Shown here: piece by piece, positions 1 through 12,423 of the stretch
Numbering within the stretch: position 1 is the first letter of the stretch
How the letters are laid out: every line of letters starts with the position of its first letter
From: Echiichthys vipera
Taxonomy: Eukaryota; Chordata; Actinopteri; Perciformes; Trachinidae
DNA: 64,000 bases
Reading direction: 5' to 3'
Assembly: GCA_963691815.1 (NCBI GenBank)
Contig: OY829645.1
Coordinates: forward strand, 47,714,522-47,778,521
The notes under the pieces: model-generated
Databases searched by the model: none
Seen by the model: only the letters and a program-made list of their open reading frames with translations
Told to the model about the DNA's origin: nothing
Made by a program: the position numbers and the translations under genes

Positions 1-434
1 CTAAACGTGTGTTAAAGTGTCCTCTAGGAGCATAAACGTGTGCTAAAGTGTCCTCTAGGAGTCTAAACGTGTGTTAAAGTGTCCTCTAGGAGTCTAAACG
101 TGTGTTAAAGTGTCCTCTAGGAGCATAAACGTGTGCTAAAGTGCCCTCTAGGAGCCTAAACGTGTGTTAAAGTGTCTTCTAGGAGCATGAACGTGTGTTA
201 AAGTGTCCTCTAGGAGCATAAACGTGTGCTAAAGTGTCCTCTAGGAGCATAAACGTGTGCTAAAGTGTCCTCTAGGAGCATAAACGTGTGTTAAAGTGTC
301 CTCTAGGAGCATAAACGTGTGCTAAAGTGTCCTCTAGGAGCATAAACGTGTGCTAAAGTGTCCTCTAGGAGTCTAAACGTGTGTTAAAGTGCCCTCTAGG
401 AGCCAAAACGTGTGTTAAAGTGTCCTCTGGGAGC
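1..434. repeat. 31-bp minisatellite, about 14 copies
   Basis: The unit runs CATAAACGTGTGYTAAAGTG then TCCTCTAGGAG. Copies differ mainly at the first bases (cata/tcta) and at C/T in the middle. The array is open at the left edge of the window. A short duplicated segment with GAGAATGCAGCTTTAAGT follows to about 505. Confidence 0.9.
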
Positions 435-505
435 ATAAACTTGGACATTAGAGAGAATGCAGCTTTAAGTGGACATAAGAGAGAATGCAGCTTTAAGTGT
501 GCAGC

Positions 506-830
506 TTTAATTGGACTCTCAATGAGAACAATAATAAATCCCAGAGTGGGAGTGATCACTTTCTCAGATGGTGGATATCAGGTTCTTTATTTCCATTGTT
601 CCACGTTTGCTGCTAAAGTCAAAAATATGTTTTTAGTTTCTTTAAGTGGGAGTGAAAAGACTTTTGTGCGCGGCCCCTCAGGATTTACCCGCTCCCTCAC
701 TGTCAGCTGGTCCGGCGCTCTGTGCGCGGATAAACACGTGTTTGGAAACATTATGGAAAAAGTCCCCAAATTCTTTACTTGAGTATAAGTAAGACTACCT
801 GTCATTTTACCACAGCTGTAAGGTGCTGGA
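506..830. other. unique sequence, nothing recognised
   Basis: About 325 bases between two tandem arrays. Open frames here are short and show no known motif. Confidence 0.5.
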
Positions 831-1763
831 AATCCTCCTCCTCCTCCTCCTCCTCCTCCTCCTCTTCTTCCTCTTCTTCCTTCTCCTCCTCCTCGTCTTC
901 TTCCTCCTCCTCATCTTCCTCCTCTTCTTCCTTCTCCTCCTCCTCTTCTTCCTCTTCTTCCTTCTCCTCCTCCTCTTCTTCCTCCTCCTCCTCATCTTCC
1001 TCCTCTTCTTCCTTCTCCTCATCTTCTCTTCCTCCTCCTCCTCTTCTTCTTCCTCCTCTTGCTCTTCAGACTGGTTGGAGCTCCTCCTCTTCCCTCTTCC
1101 TCCTCCTCCTCTTCCTCCTTCTCCTCCTCTTCTTCCTCTTGTCCTCATCTTCCTCCTCTTCTTCCTTCTCCTCATCTTCTCTTCCTTCTCCTCTTCTTCC
1201 TCTCTTCCTCCTCTTCTTCCTTCTCCTCCTCTTCTTCCTCCTCCTCTTGCTCTTCAGACTGGTTGGAGCTCCTCTTCCCCCTTCCTCCTCTTCTTCCTTC
1301 TCCTCATCTTCCTCCTCTTCTTCCTTCTCCTCCTCCTCTTCTTCCTCCTCCTCCTCTTCTTCCTCCTCCTCTTGCTCTTCAGACTGGTTGGAGCTCCTCT
1401 TCCCCCTTCCTCCTCTTCTTCCTTCTCCTCCTCTTTTACCTCTTGTCCTCCTCCTCTCCCTCTCTTCCTTCTCCCCCTCCTCTTCCTCGTCCTTCTCCTC
1501 TTCTTCCTCCTTCTCCTCTTCTTCTTCTTCTTCTTCTTCCTTCTCCTCTTCTTCTTCCTCCTTCTCCTCTTCTTCTTCTTCTTCCTCTTCCTTCTCCTCC
1601 TCTACTTTCTTCTCCTCCTCTTTCCTCTTGTCCTCCTCCTCCTCTTCTTCCTCTCCTCCTCCCCCTCCTCTTGTCCTCCTCCTCCTCTTCTTCCTCTCCT
1701 CCTCCCCCTCCTCTTGTCCTTCTCCTCTTCTTCCTTCTCCTCCTCCTCCTTCCTCTTCTTCTT
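831..1763. repeat. polypyrimidine (CTC/CTT)n array with embedded unit
   Basis: About 930 bases are almost purely C/T on the + strand. A non-repetitive island, CTCTTCAGACTGGTTGGAG, recurs three times (about 1063, 1243, 1378), so larger blocks were duplicated. The purine/pyrimidine asymmetry is extreme. Confidence 0.9.
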
Positions 1764-2232
1764 CGGGTCTCGGGGGCAGCAGCTTTAGCAGGGGACCCCA
1801 AACTTCCCTTTCCCGGGCCACATTAACCAGCTCTAACTGGGGGATCCTGAGGCGTTCCCAGGCCAGTGTGGAGATCTAATCCCTCCACCTGGTCCTGGGT
1901 CTTCCCCGAGGCCTCCTCCCAGCTGGACGTGCCTGGAACACCTCCCTAGGGAGGCGCCCAGGGTTCATCCTTACCAGATGATCCTGAACCACCTCAACTG
2001 GCTCCTTTCAACACAAAGGAGCAGCGGCTCTACTCCGAGTTCCTCACGGATGCTGAACTTCTCCCCCTCTCTCTAAGGGAGACTCCAGCCCCCCTCCTGA
2101 GGAAACACATTTCACACGCTTGGACCTGGACCTGGTTCTTTGGGTCCTGACCCAGCTTTCATGACCACAGGTGAGGGTAGGAACCAGGACTGAGCGGTAG
2201 ATCCAGAGCGTTGCCTTCAGGCTCAGCTCTCT
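1764..2232 (-). mobile_element. RTE/Rex-like LINE, 3' fragment A
   Basis: Reverse complement of the LINE C-terminal coding region and 3' end seen seven more times in the window. It is truncated at both ends; its 3' tail is replaced by the polypyrimidine array, so it carries no complete frame. Confidence 0.8.
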
Positions 2233-2925
2233 CGAAACCGTTTCATTGTTATGTTTTCAAATTAAGAGCCTCTGGAAAAGACGTGAAACTCATTTTAATG
2301 TGTGGTTTATTAGATTTAGGGGTTTTCTGAGCAGTCCGTCGGACACACTTGGCACATTGTAGTTTTCTAATCGTTCGCAAAACACCGGGGGGGGGGGGGG
2401 GGGGGGGGGGGGTTCAGTCTGCTCTCACAGACTTCCTGTCACAACTCTGCTCCGTGCTCGCCAATAAAGCAAGAATGTCGTAAAAACAGCCTTTAAAATA
2501 CTCTTTATTTATGATCCTAGGTCTCGTAGTTTCTCATTTTTGCACACAACAGGCTCCAGCAGAGCTCAGGTTACTTGCTGCTGACCTCAGTTTGCATTAG
2601 CTTTAATTTTTAGTTGTTTAAAACAGTCTGTGTGAGCCGTGATCACGCTTAAGGGTTAATTAAAGAGTCTAAAAGAGCGTCATCTCCATTAAAAGGTGAT
2701 TAACACTTAAAGAGAGTTGTTGTTGGGACCTGAAGCAGGACGTCGTTACTCCACATTAAACCCTGTTTTGACATAAACCTCTTCATATGAATATTTTACA
2801 TATATTTCACTGTACTTACGCAGCATTAAGGTACTTTTACTTTATGTTAAGTATCATTTAAACATTAAGATCCACAGTTACAGCCTGAGAGACGAGGCTC
2901 GTCATGATACCATCGTTTTTAAACT
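2233..2925. other. unique AT-rich sequence with a 26-base G run
   Basis: No gene or repeat family is recognised. A run of 26 G lies at 2387-2412 and could form a G-quadruplex; its length may be unreliable in an assembly. Confidence 0.6.
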
Positions 2926-2959
2926 TCAATACCACAAAAAGCCACTTCTACAAGGCAGA

Positions 2960-4091
2960 AGTGGACTCAACAAGAGTTTAAGTGCACCTGAATGCATCAT
3001 GAAAACTCCAAAGCTTCCCTGAGGTGCACCTGAATGCACCATGGAAACTTTAACGCTTCTCGGAGGTGCACCTGAATGCATCATGAAAACTTTAAAACTT
3101 CTCCGAGGTGCACTTGAATGCACCATGAAAATTTTAAAGCTTCTCTGAGGTGCACCTGAATGCACCATGGAAACTTTAACGCTTCTCTGAGGTGCACCTG
3201 AATGCACCACGGAAACTTTAACGCTTCCCTGAGGTGCACCTGAATGCACCACGAAAACTTTAAAGCTTCCCTGAGGTGCACCTGAATGCACCATGACAAT
3301 GTTAAAGCTTCCCTGAGGTGCACCTGAATGCACCATGAAAACTTAAAAGCTTCTCCGAGGTGCACCTGAATGCACCATGACAATGTTAAAGCTTCCCTGA
3401 GGTGCACCTGAATGCACCATGACAACATTAAAGCGTCTCCAAGGTGCACCAGCTTCCCTGAGGTGCACCTGAATGCACCATGAAAACTTAAAAGCTTCTC
3501 CGAGGTGCACCTGAATGCACCATGACAATGTTAAAGCTTCCCTGAGGTTCACCTGAATGCACCATGAAAACTTAAAAGCTTCTCCGAGGTGCACCTGAAT
3601 GCACCATGACAATGTTAAAGCTTCCCTGAGGTGCACCTGAATGCACCATGAAAACTTAAAAGCTTCTCCGAGGTGCACCTGAATGCACCATGACAATGTT
3701 AAAGCTTCCCTGAGGTGCACCTGAATGCACCATGACAACATTAAAGCGTCTCCAAGGTGCACCAGCTTCCCTGAGGTGCACCTGAATGCATCATGAAAAC
3801 TTAAAAGCTTCCCTGAGGTGCATCGAATGCACCATGAAAACTTAAAAGCTTCTCCGAGGTGCACTTGAATGCACCATGAAAATTTTAAAGCTTCTCTGAG
3901 GTGCACCTGAATGCACCATGAAAACTTTAAAGCTTCCCTGCGGTGCACCTGAATGCACCATGAAAACATTAAAGCTTCTCCGAGGTGCACCTGAAGGCAC
4001 CATGAAAACTTTAAAGCGTCTCCGAGGTGCACCTGAATGCACCATGAAAACTTTAAAGTGTCTCCGAGGTGCACCTGAAGGCACCATGAAA
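2960..4091. repeat. 42-bp minisatellite, about 27 copies
   Basis: The unit contains GTGCACCTGAATGCACCATG, then AAAACTTTAAAGCTTCTCCG. Since 42 is a multiple of 3 and the unit lacks stops on the minus strand, long repetitive minus-strand frames arise; these are not genes. Two shortened units with CACCAGCTTCCCTGAGG (about 3448 and 3760) mark a larger duplication. Confidence 0.9.
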
Positions 4092-4240
4092 AAATAACGA
4101 CAGTAACGCGCCGATCTGTTGATGCATCAGTATAATTATCTAAACATATAGACACAGGACGTTTTACTGTAGAACAAAGTTTACTTTAAGTGCATTTTGC
4201 TGATAATAATTGTACTTTTATTTGTATTTTAGTGTTTTTA

Positions 4241-4838
4241 GGGCGCACTCACACTGTTCCTCCGTACCGTGCCCAAACAGGTTTCACGGCTAAAGTCTGG
4301 TTCCTTTGACCGGTGTGAGTGCAACCGCTCTGCACCTAGCTGCGGCACACTTGCCATCCACGGCCCGTTTGGGAGAGGTGGGCTTTTGTAGAGTGTGTTT
4401 GCACGTGTACGAGCACGAGCGTGCACACGTGTACGAGCACGAGGCCTACGGCGGTTCTGAGGTCATTTCCTGTGCGCCTGTTGGGACGTAGAAAAAAGAA
4501 GGAGGGACCATGTACGGACATTTCAAACAATGGCGGTGAAAGGTTCACGTTGGTGTGATGCGGAGGTGGAGTGTTTACTGCAGATTTGGTCGATGAAAAG
4601 ATTCAAAAACAGTCGACAAGACGCACAAAAACTCCGAGGTCTACGGAAAGATCTGGAACCAAAGCCACGCATCGCCATGACGTCATCAATGCGCGTGACG
4701 TGTTACGGCGTGATGACGTATAGGCAGCAAGAAGCATTCTCCGAGGCCCAGGTAGTGTGAGTACAAACGGGCCTGGAGGGGGGGGACAAGGACCCTAAAG
4801 CACGGGGCACGGTGCGGAGGCACAGTGGGAGGGCGCCC
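4241..4838 (+). mobile_element. Harbinger-like MITE copy 1, full length
   Basis: The ends GGGCGCACTCACACTG and CAGTGGGAGGGCGCCC are inverted repeats, and TTA is duplicated at 4238-4240 and 4839-4841. A 76-codon frame at 4530-4760 starts MAVKGSRWCDAEVECLLQIW, resembling the first helix of a Myb/SANT domain. CRE-like TGACGTCA lies in the 3' half. Confidence 0.88.
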
Positions 4839-4847
4839 TTAAATTGT

Positions 4848-4985
4848 GAAATTAGGTCAAATGTATTTATTTACTCATGTACCAGCTCGTTTAGTAAACC
4901 ACTAAAGACCTGGAACTGGACGGCTTTTGTTCCCAATTACCTGGTGTTTAGCCTCAAGTGTGTCATTAAAGGCAGCCTTAGTAAG

Positions 4986-5052
<67 letters not shown>

Positions 5053-5858
5053 GAAACACATGGTCTGGATGACAGGCCCTTACACACACAGACTCACACC
5101 TCCATCCACACTCTCAGAGTTCATCCAGGCTCCACAGAGATCTACGAACCCCCTCGAGTCCGATCTCAGACACACAGGCAACACCCAGGGTCAAAGGTCG
5201 AACCCGTGTTCTGATCCCTGACGGGTCAGCAGCGTGCGTCCAGACACGCCAGACACAAATCACCCTCTAAAGCTGACACGGCTAGTTTCTTATTTCCACA
5301 TCCAGCGGTCACAGAGCAGCGTGATGATTCATTAGGCGTCATGTTTGTGTGTGTTTGCAGCCGAGGAGGTCGCGTACGGAGGCTTTCGGGGTTATTTTAC
5401 AGCCTTTTTTTTGTGAAAATGACGCCATGACATCACTGCGAGTGACCCACAACAGTAAGTTTAAGCCAGATAAATAAACAACGAGGGGAGCTGCAGATCC
5501 AGCTGATCGTCCTCCAGAGGTTAAAACTGCGTCCGCGTTGTTTTCACATCATCATTTGATCCACTGTTGTTATAGAAATATCAATTACAGCCGCTTTAGG
5601 CAGAAAAACGAACAATAATGTTGGTTTTAGACGCATTTTGAGTCACGCTAATTTACTCTGACAGCTCTTTATGAACCCTGAATGTGTGTAATTTACCACG
5701 CTGCCAACATCAACAGTGTGCTGCGTGGTGGTATGGATATGCACGTGTGTGTGTGAGGTTTATCATCTCCCAACACGCGGACGGGGCCCCTGTTTACTCC
5801 TGATGTGAGATAACGTCCTCCCCTCTGTGTCGACCAGATACACAGAACATAACACTTA
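4848..5858. other. intergenic, (CA)n microsatellite at 4990-5047
   Basis: Apart from the CA tract no gene or repeat family is recognised. Confidence 0.55.
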
Positions 5859-6450
5859 GGGCGCACTCACACTGTGCATCCGTACGGCGCCCAAACAGGT
5901 TCCACGGGTAAAGCGTATTTCCTTTGACCAGTGTGAGTGCAACCGTACCGCGTCTAGGAGCGGCACGCTTGCTGGTCAGCGGCCCGTTTGGGAGAGGTGG
6001 GCTTTTGTAAAGCACGTTTGCACGTGTACGAGCACGAGCGTGCACACGTGTACGAGCACGAGGCCTACGGCTGCTCTGACATAATTTTATTTGCGCCTGT
6101 TGGGACGTAGAAAAAAGAAGGAGGGACCATGCGCGGACATTTCAAACAATGGCGGTGAAAGGTTCACGTTGGTGTGATGCGGAGGTGGAGTGTTTACTGC
6201 AGATTTGGTTGATGAAAAGATTCAAAAACAGTCGACAAGACGCACAAAAACTCAGAGGTTTACGGAAAGATTTGTAAACAAGGCCACGCATCGCCATGAC
6301 GTCATCAATGCGTGTGACGTGTTACGGCGTGATGACGTATAGGCAGCAAGAAGCATTCTCCGAGGCCCAGGTAGTGTGAGTACAAACGGGCCTGGAGGGG
6401 GGGACAAGGACCCTAAAGCACGGGGCACGGGACGGAGGCACAGTGGGAGG
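5859..6450 (+). mobile_element. Harbinger-like MITE copy 2, right end lost
   Basis: Starts after TTA like the full copies but stops at CAGTGGGAGG, lacking the terminal GCGCCC. The Myb-like frame carries a TAA in place of a GAA codon. Confidence 0.82.
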
Positions 6451-6619
6451 CTGACAGACCTTTGGAGATTTCATCCTTCTTGTGTGGGTGCTCCTTTCCT
6501 GTTGCCATGGCTCCGTCCACCTCTGATACCTCGCCATATTTGCTTTACAACGACTCCAAATTGGTGTTTTCCACAGCCTTATACTATGTGTGACTTTTGT
6601 AACAGTCCCAGAGTGTCAT

Positions 6620-6973
6620 CATTCATTCATTCATCTTCAATCGCTTGTCCCTTCGCGGGGGGCTGGAGCCGATCCCAGCTGACATCAGGCGTGAGGCGGG
6701 GTCCACCCTGGACAGGACGCCAGTCTATCACAGGACACATAGAGACGAACAGAGACAAACAACCATTCACACCTACGGGTGATTTAGAGTCATCAATGAA
6801 CCGAACACCTGCACGTCTTTGGACTGTGGGAGGAAACCGGAGAACCCGGAGAAAACCCACGCAGACACGGGGACAACATGCAAACTCCACACAGAAGGGC
6901 CCCAGCCGGGATTCAAACCTGGAACCCTCTCGCTGTGAGGTGACAGTGCTAACCACCACCCCACCGTGTCGCC
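6620..6973 (-). mobile_element. tRNA-derived SINE (family A), copy 1
   Basis: On the minus strand the element starts with a tRNA-like head holding an A box (GGTTAGCACTG) and a B box (GGTTTGAATCCCGG). A body with TTTGGACTGTGGGAGGAAAC (reverse strand) and an ATGAATGAATG tail follow. These boxes fit a Pol III promoter. Confidence 0.72.
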
Positions 6974-7313
6974 ACCTTGTCATCAGTCTGAGATAATAAA
7001 TCTCTGCTCCAGTGTTTTTAACTTTCTCTAACAATAGACCAGGGGTGTCAAACTGATCCAGTAAAGAGTCGCTGTGGCTGCAGGTTTTCAGTCCAACCAA
7101 GCAACAACACACCTGACTCGACTTACTCACTCACCTGAACTGTCTTCACACAGTTGGTTTGTTGGACCAGGTGTGTTTTTGATTGGTTGGAATGATCCAC
7201 TTCCTGTTTACGCTCACGACCAGGGTACGTGTGTCTGGTCACATGATGTGTTTTCAGGCGCGTTAAAATGGACAGAGATCATTTTCGTTTTTTGAAACGC
7301 TGTTTAAGATTGA

Positions 7314-7677
7314 GGGGCGACACGTTAGGGTGGTGGTCAGCACTGTCGCCTCACAACAAGAGGGTTCCTGGTTCGAGTCCTGGCTGGGTCCCTTCTGTGT
7401 GGCGTTTGCATGTTGTCCCCGTGTCTGCGTGGGTTTTCTCCGGGTTCTCCGGTTTCCTCCCACAGTCCAAAGACGTGCAGGTGTTCAGTTCATTGATGAC
7501 TCTAAATCACCCGTAGGTGTGAATGGTTGTCTGTCTCTGTTCGTCTCTATGTGTCCTGTGATAGACTGGCGTCCTGTCCAGGGTGGACCCCGCCTCACGC
7601 CCGATGTCAGCTGGGATCGGCTCCAGCCCTCCCGTGGCCCCCGGACAGGGACAAGAGGAAGAAGAGGAATGAATGTT
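7314..7677 (+). mobile_element. tRNA-derived SINE (family A), copy 2
   Basis: Plus orientation with head GGCGACACGTTAGGGTGGTGG, B box GGTTCGAGTCC, and tail GGAATGAATG. It lies in the opposite orientation to copy 1, about 340 bases away. Confidence 0.72.
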
Positions 7678-8649
7678 TAAGGACGAAAAGGTAGTGGTGT
7701 GTCTTTGTAGCTGATTCACCGTGACGCTGTTCTCACTACGGAGCTGGATCACTGTTCGCTTTGTTCGAGCGCCAAGAAGAAACAGGTTTCCAACAGACTC
7801 CTCGTCATGAATGCGGTTTTCCTACAGCGTCTGATTTTTGCTCTACCTGCTGAGGAGAAAAGGAACCTAGCAGAGAGAAACTTTCCTCCAGCTTCACTTG
7901 ACCTTTCTCGGGTTAAACGAACAACAAGTGTCGGGTTTTTAGTGCAGGTTTTCTGAGCCGTTGCTGAGTCGGGAACCCCCCTTAAGTGTCGTTTGTCTGA
8001 GCAAAACGCTCGTGGCCTCGGGAGGCAGAACAAGAATTTCCATTTTACACTTGGGTGAAGTTCCAGATTGGCTGAGCTCACCCCACGGGGCCCTTTCAAT
8101 GGCCCACCCTTCGCCAAGTAAAGTCAATCATGTGAAAGGAAAAACAGTTTGTAGCTTCACGTCTGGATTTTAGGCACTGGGCCAACGATCAGAGTGAGTT
8201 ATGCAAAGTGAAAAAACAAGAATAAATCATCATATTGCTCTTCCAAGTGGCCTGATAACAAGCAGAGCAGTGAAACAAGTGAAAGGCTTTAAGGATTCAA
8301 CCTCAGATGTTATCGTCAGGGCTTTAAAGTATCATGAGTACATACATTTTTACCCCTGCAGTCTTGGCGCGCGTGCAGGTTCAGAGCCAGATTTTCCAGA
8401 CTTTACCCTCGTCTTTGTGAAGCCATTGCACGCTGCGCCAAATGTATGCGTTCTCCTCATTTCCACGGATCGAGTTTCTGCTCCATAAGGGCGCCGGCTA
8501 CACTAAAGCAACATTATACAGACGCAGGGGTCAAAGGAAGTTGATTTTATAGTTTAAGTCTGAATATAAAGTACAGAATTCCCACTTTATTTTTTTAGAT
8601 TAGTGAAGAATAGATGGATGTAGTCTGCCGTTAGTGACAGTTGTGTTAA
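7678..8649. other. intergenic, nothing recognised
   Basis: Short open frames on both strands show no known domain, and I see no repeat shared with the rest of the window. Confidence 0.5.
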
Positions 8650-9246
8650 GGGCGCACTCCCACTGTCCTTCTGTCCCGTGCCCAAACAGGTTTCACGGCT
8701 AAAGCCTGGTTCCTTTGACCAGTGTGAGTGCAACCGTACCACGTCTAGGAGCGGCACGCTTGCCGTCTACGGCCCGTTAGGGAGAGGTGGGCTTTAGTAA
8801 AGTGTGTTTGCACGTGTACGAGCACGAGCGTGCGCACGTGTACGAGCACGAGGCCTACGGCGGTTCTGAGGTCATTTCCTGTGCGCCTGTTGGGACGTAG
8901 AAAAAAGAAGGAGGGACCATGCGCGGACATTTCAAACAATGGCGGTGAAAGGTTCACGTTGGTGTGATGCGGAGGTGGAGTGTTTACTGCAGATTTGGTC
9001 GATGAAAAGATTCAAAAACAGTCGACAAGACGCACAAAAACTCAGAGGTCTACGGAAAGATCTGGAAACAAAGCCACGCATCGCCATGACGTCATCAATG
9101 CGTGTGACGTGTTACGGCGTGATGACGTATAGGCAGCAAGAAGCATTCTCCGAGGCCCAGGTAGTGTGAGTACAAACGGGCCTGGAGGGGGGGACAAGGA
9201 CCCTAAAGCACGGGGCACGGGACGGAGGCACAGTGGGAGTGCGCCC
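8650..9246 (+). mobile_element. Harbinger-like MITE copy 3, full length
   Basis: Both ends are intact, with TAA duplicated at 8647-8649 and 9247-9249. The 76-codon Myb-like frame (8939-9169) is open. Confidence 0.9.
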
Positions 9247-9249
9247 TAA

Positions 9250-10045
9250 AGTGATTGGGTGACCTACGCTCAACGCTGCACCTGAACGCCTCCTGTGTAG
9301 AGACAGTTTTAAGCTTAGACTTTCTCTATTCGGCAGTTTAAAGGTTTCCACTGCACCCCGCCCTCCCCCTCCAAAAAAACCCAATCATATCAGTTAATGC
9401 AGGTTTAAAGAATACTTTAGTTTACTGCCACATCTCCTGATGAACCATCCGCCCTTTGTCGGACCTTTGCAGACCAGAAACGCACTTTAAGTACGCAGAC
9501 GGAAAACACATCGCCCCGCCTAAACGATGTCAATACAGAAGTTAATGCACTAAACATGCGTTTTACGTCCCTGTGTGGTAACTACAGACCAAACAGAAGC
9601 ACAAATCATAGACTCCAGACTCATCCTGTTGTTTCAGGCAGAACAAATCTCAACGCAACCATAAACAGAAGGAGTCGACCGCACGAACGCCATCTTGTTG
9701 CGATGAACAGGTTCAACAGTAGAAGAGATTCTTACTTAAAAGCGATTTAGATTAAGAAGTTTAAATAACAAGTGTGTTCACTGGAGACCTACTGGAGAGC
9801 TAATTAAACTCCATATGTAACGTTCAGGCAGTTTAAACGTTGTGTGTGAGTCCTAAACGGCAGTAGCAGCTGGAGGACCCTCTGGCGCCATAAAGACGTG
9901 CATCCTTCCTTATCTCCTGCTGAATCCATCAGACTGTCTCAATGGGGAACAGGTTCAAAACCGGAGCTGATGCTGGTTGTGTCCATTAAGTGACTAAAGA
10001 AACCATTTTGCGATCCGTTGTTTCTAACAGCCTCTTCGGCGCTAA
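9250..10045. other. intergenic, nothing recognised
   Basis: No coding or repeat pattern noted between two MITE copies. Confidence 0.5.
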
Positions 10046-10624
10046 GGGCGCACTCACACTGTCAATCCGTACCGCGCCCAAGCACGTTACAAGGCTAAAG
10101 TCTAGTTCGTTTGACCAGTGTGAGTGCAACCGTACCGCACCTAGGAGCGGCACGCTTGCCATCCACAGCCCGTCTGAGAGAGGTGGGCTTTTGTAAAGCA
10201 CGTTTGCATGTGTACGAGCACGAGCGTGCGCACGTGTACGAGCACGAGGCCTACGGCGATTCTGAGGTCATTTCCTGTGCGCCTGTTGGGACGTAGAAAA
10301 AAGAAGGAGGGACCATGAGCGGACATTTAAAACAATGGCGGTGAAAGGTTCACGTTGGTGTGATGCGGAGGTGGAGTGTTTACTGCAGATTTGGTCGATT
10401 CAAAAACAGTCGACAAGACGCACAAAAACTCCGAGGTCTACGGAAAGATCTGGAAACAAAGCCACGCATCGCCATGACGTCATCAATGCGTGTGACGTGT
10501 TACGGCGTGATGACGTATAGGCAGCAAGAAGCATTCTCCGAGGCCCAGGTAGTGTGAGTACAAACGGGCCTGGAGGGGGGGACAAGGACCCTAAAGCACG
10601 GGGCACGGTACGGACAGTGCGCCC
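10046..10624 (+). mobile_element. Harbinger-like MITE copy 4
   Basis: TAA duplicated at 10043-10045 and 10625-10627. Small internal deletions remove part of the Myb-like frame (ATGAAAAG lost) and shorten the right end. Confidence 0.88.
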
Positions 10625-10627
10625 TAA

Positions 10628-10911
10628 AGTGATTAAAGCGACGCATCGCGATGACGTCATCAATGCAGATCAGATCAGATGTAAAACAGCTGTTTTTAAT
10701 GCTGTTAAATGCTGCATCTTTACTGTACACACAGACACAGCCTCTTATTAAGTGATTAAATAAATATTTAATACATTAAACCGTAATTAACAGCTGAATA
10801 AAGCCGTTAATAAATACAATATAATGCTTTTTTAGAAACCACACAGCGTGCATGAACATTAACACAAATTCAGACAGGGAAATAAAGACGGAGAGAGCAA
10901 AGATCGGAGGA

Positions 10912-10966
<55 letters not shown>

Positions 10967-11440
10967 GATGTGTGTGTTCGGCATGTTTAGGGATCAGTTT
11001 AAGTGGTGTTGACAGCCGGGCTAATCGAGGGGAGGACCGTGGAGAGTTGGTATGATTACAAACGCAGAGCCTCCCTCCTCCTCCTCCTCCTCCTCTTCCT
11101 CCTCCTCCTCCTCCTCTGGCTCAAATGAAGGAGACATATTAGGAGCGAGGAAGTAATGGAAAGACTTCCACAGACAGAGTGATGTCTCTTTATCTGTCTT
11201 CTGTCTTCGGGGACGCACAGGCCAGTGAGAGATGGATGAAGAGAGAACGACAGGAGGAGTTTCCCTCGTTGAGTCGTCTCAGCTGTGGAAATAAAAAAGG
11301 TGTGGAAAGAAAGAAATGTGCTTCAGACTGAGACGGATAGAAAAGCCTCTGAGAGACACGTGGCGTCCATATTGGATTTAGATCAGCTTCAGCCAGGTCC
11401 ACTTAAGTCTGTGGAACAGAAACCTGACGAGGGAGTGTTA
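10628..11440. other. intergenic with (GT)n at 10914-10965 and (CTC)n at 11069-11116
   Basis: Two microsatellites and otherwise unremarkable sequence; no gene recognised. Confidence 0.55.
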
Positions 11441-12005
11441 GGGCGCCCTCCCACTGTGCGTCCACACCACGCCCCGTGCTTTAGGGTCCTTGTCCCCCCC
11501 TCCAGGCCCGTTTGTACTCACACTACCTGGGCCTCGGAGAATGCTTCTTGCTGCCTATACGTCATCACGCCGTAACACGTCACACGCATTGATGACGTCA
11601 TGGCGATGCGTGGCTTTGTTTCCAGATCTTTCCGTAGACCTCGGAGTTTTTGTGCGTCTTGTCGACTGTTTTTGAATCTTTTCATCGACCAAATCTGCAG
11701 TAAACACTCCACCTCCGCATCACACCAACGTGAACCTTTCACCGCCATTGTTTGAAATGTCCGCGCATGGTCCCTCCTTCTTTTTTCTACGTCCCAACAG
11801 GCGCACAGGAAATGACCTCAGAACCGCTCGTGCTTGTACACGTGCAAACGTGCTTTACTAAAGCCCACCTCTCCCAAACGGGCCGTGGACGACAAGCGTG
11901 CCGCCCCTAGACGCGATACGGTTGCACTCACACTGGTCAAAGGAACCAGAACTTACCCATGAAACCTGTTTGGGCACGGTACGGAAGGACAGTGTGAGCG
12001 CGCCC
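11441..12005 (-). mobile_element. Harbinger-like MITE copy 5
   Basis: Minus orientation. Flanks are TTA and TAA, which differ at the central base. The 76-codon Myb-like frame is open on the minus strand (11518-11748); part of the GTACGAGCACGAG tandem motif is deleted. Confidence 0.86.
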
Positions 12006-12156
12006 TAAGAGACAACGTATGCATGTGAGAGACAACGCCGGAGCAAATTAAGTTGTTTGACTGTGGGATTCAAATTTAAATTAAGTTTTTAACATCACAA
12101 AGAAATGTACAAATAGATTAAATGGAAAATCTCTAAATGTACATGTCACATTTTCA

Positions 12157-12415
12157 TTAAAGTGTAATTCGGGCGTAAAATCATCCCATGGTCTTTTTCG
12201 ACCATCGAGACATTTTTTTCTGTGTAACAACTATTAACGGAGAATTACCAGAGTCGCTAACATCCGGACGTGGCTAACAGTGATTAGCTCGGGGCAGTTT
12301 GAAGGCATTCAAAGGTCTTTTTTAACCACTAATGCTGCTGAAAATAACAGCAAACCTCTGCAGCAGCATGAGAAGAGTCCATACACACACAACAAAGCAC
12401 CAACAGCGTAGTTAG
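12157..12415 (+). repeat. dispersed repeat Q, copy 1
   Basis: A 230-270 bp family with TTAAAGTGTAATTCGGGCG at one end and a core reading GTGGCTAACAGTGATTAGCT. It has four copies in the window (also 30933, 40013, 42445). Copy 2 carries the inverted end GCCGGAATTACACTTTAA, suggesting a MITE. The 21-bp satellite starts just after this copy. Confidence 0.75.
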
Positions 12416-12423
12416 AGAACCTG

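Noticed and set aside
1..434. CRISPR-like array
   Set aside because: Units are contiguous 31-bp tandem copies with no unique spacers, in a vertebrate genome.
779..1879. Serine- or leucine-rich 250-366 codon frames
   Set aside because: Translation of a (CTC/CTT)n tract in several frames; both strands are equally open.
2926..4155. Repetitive VHSGAPQGSF minus-strand proteins
   Set aside because: A 42-bp minisatellite whose period is a multiple of 3; no flanking gene structure.
6376..7680. Frames with the shared motif VFSGFSGFLPQSKDVQVF and similar
   Set aside because: Chance frames in family A SINE copies, repeated identically wherever the SINE occurs.
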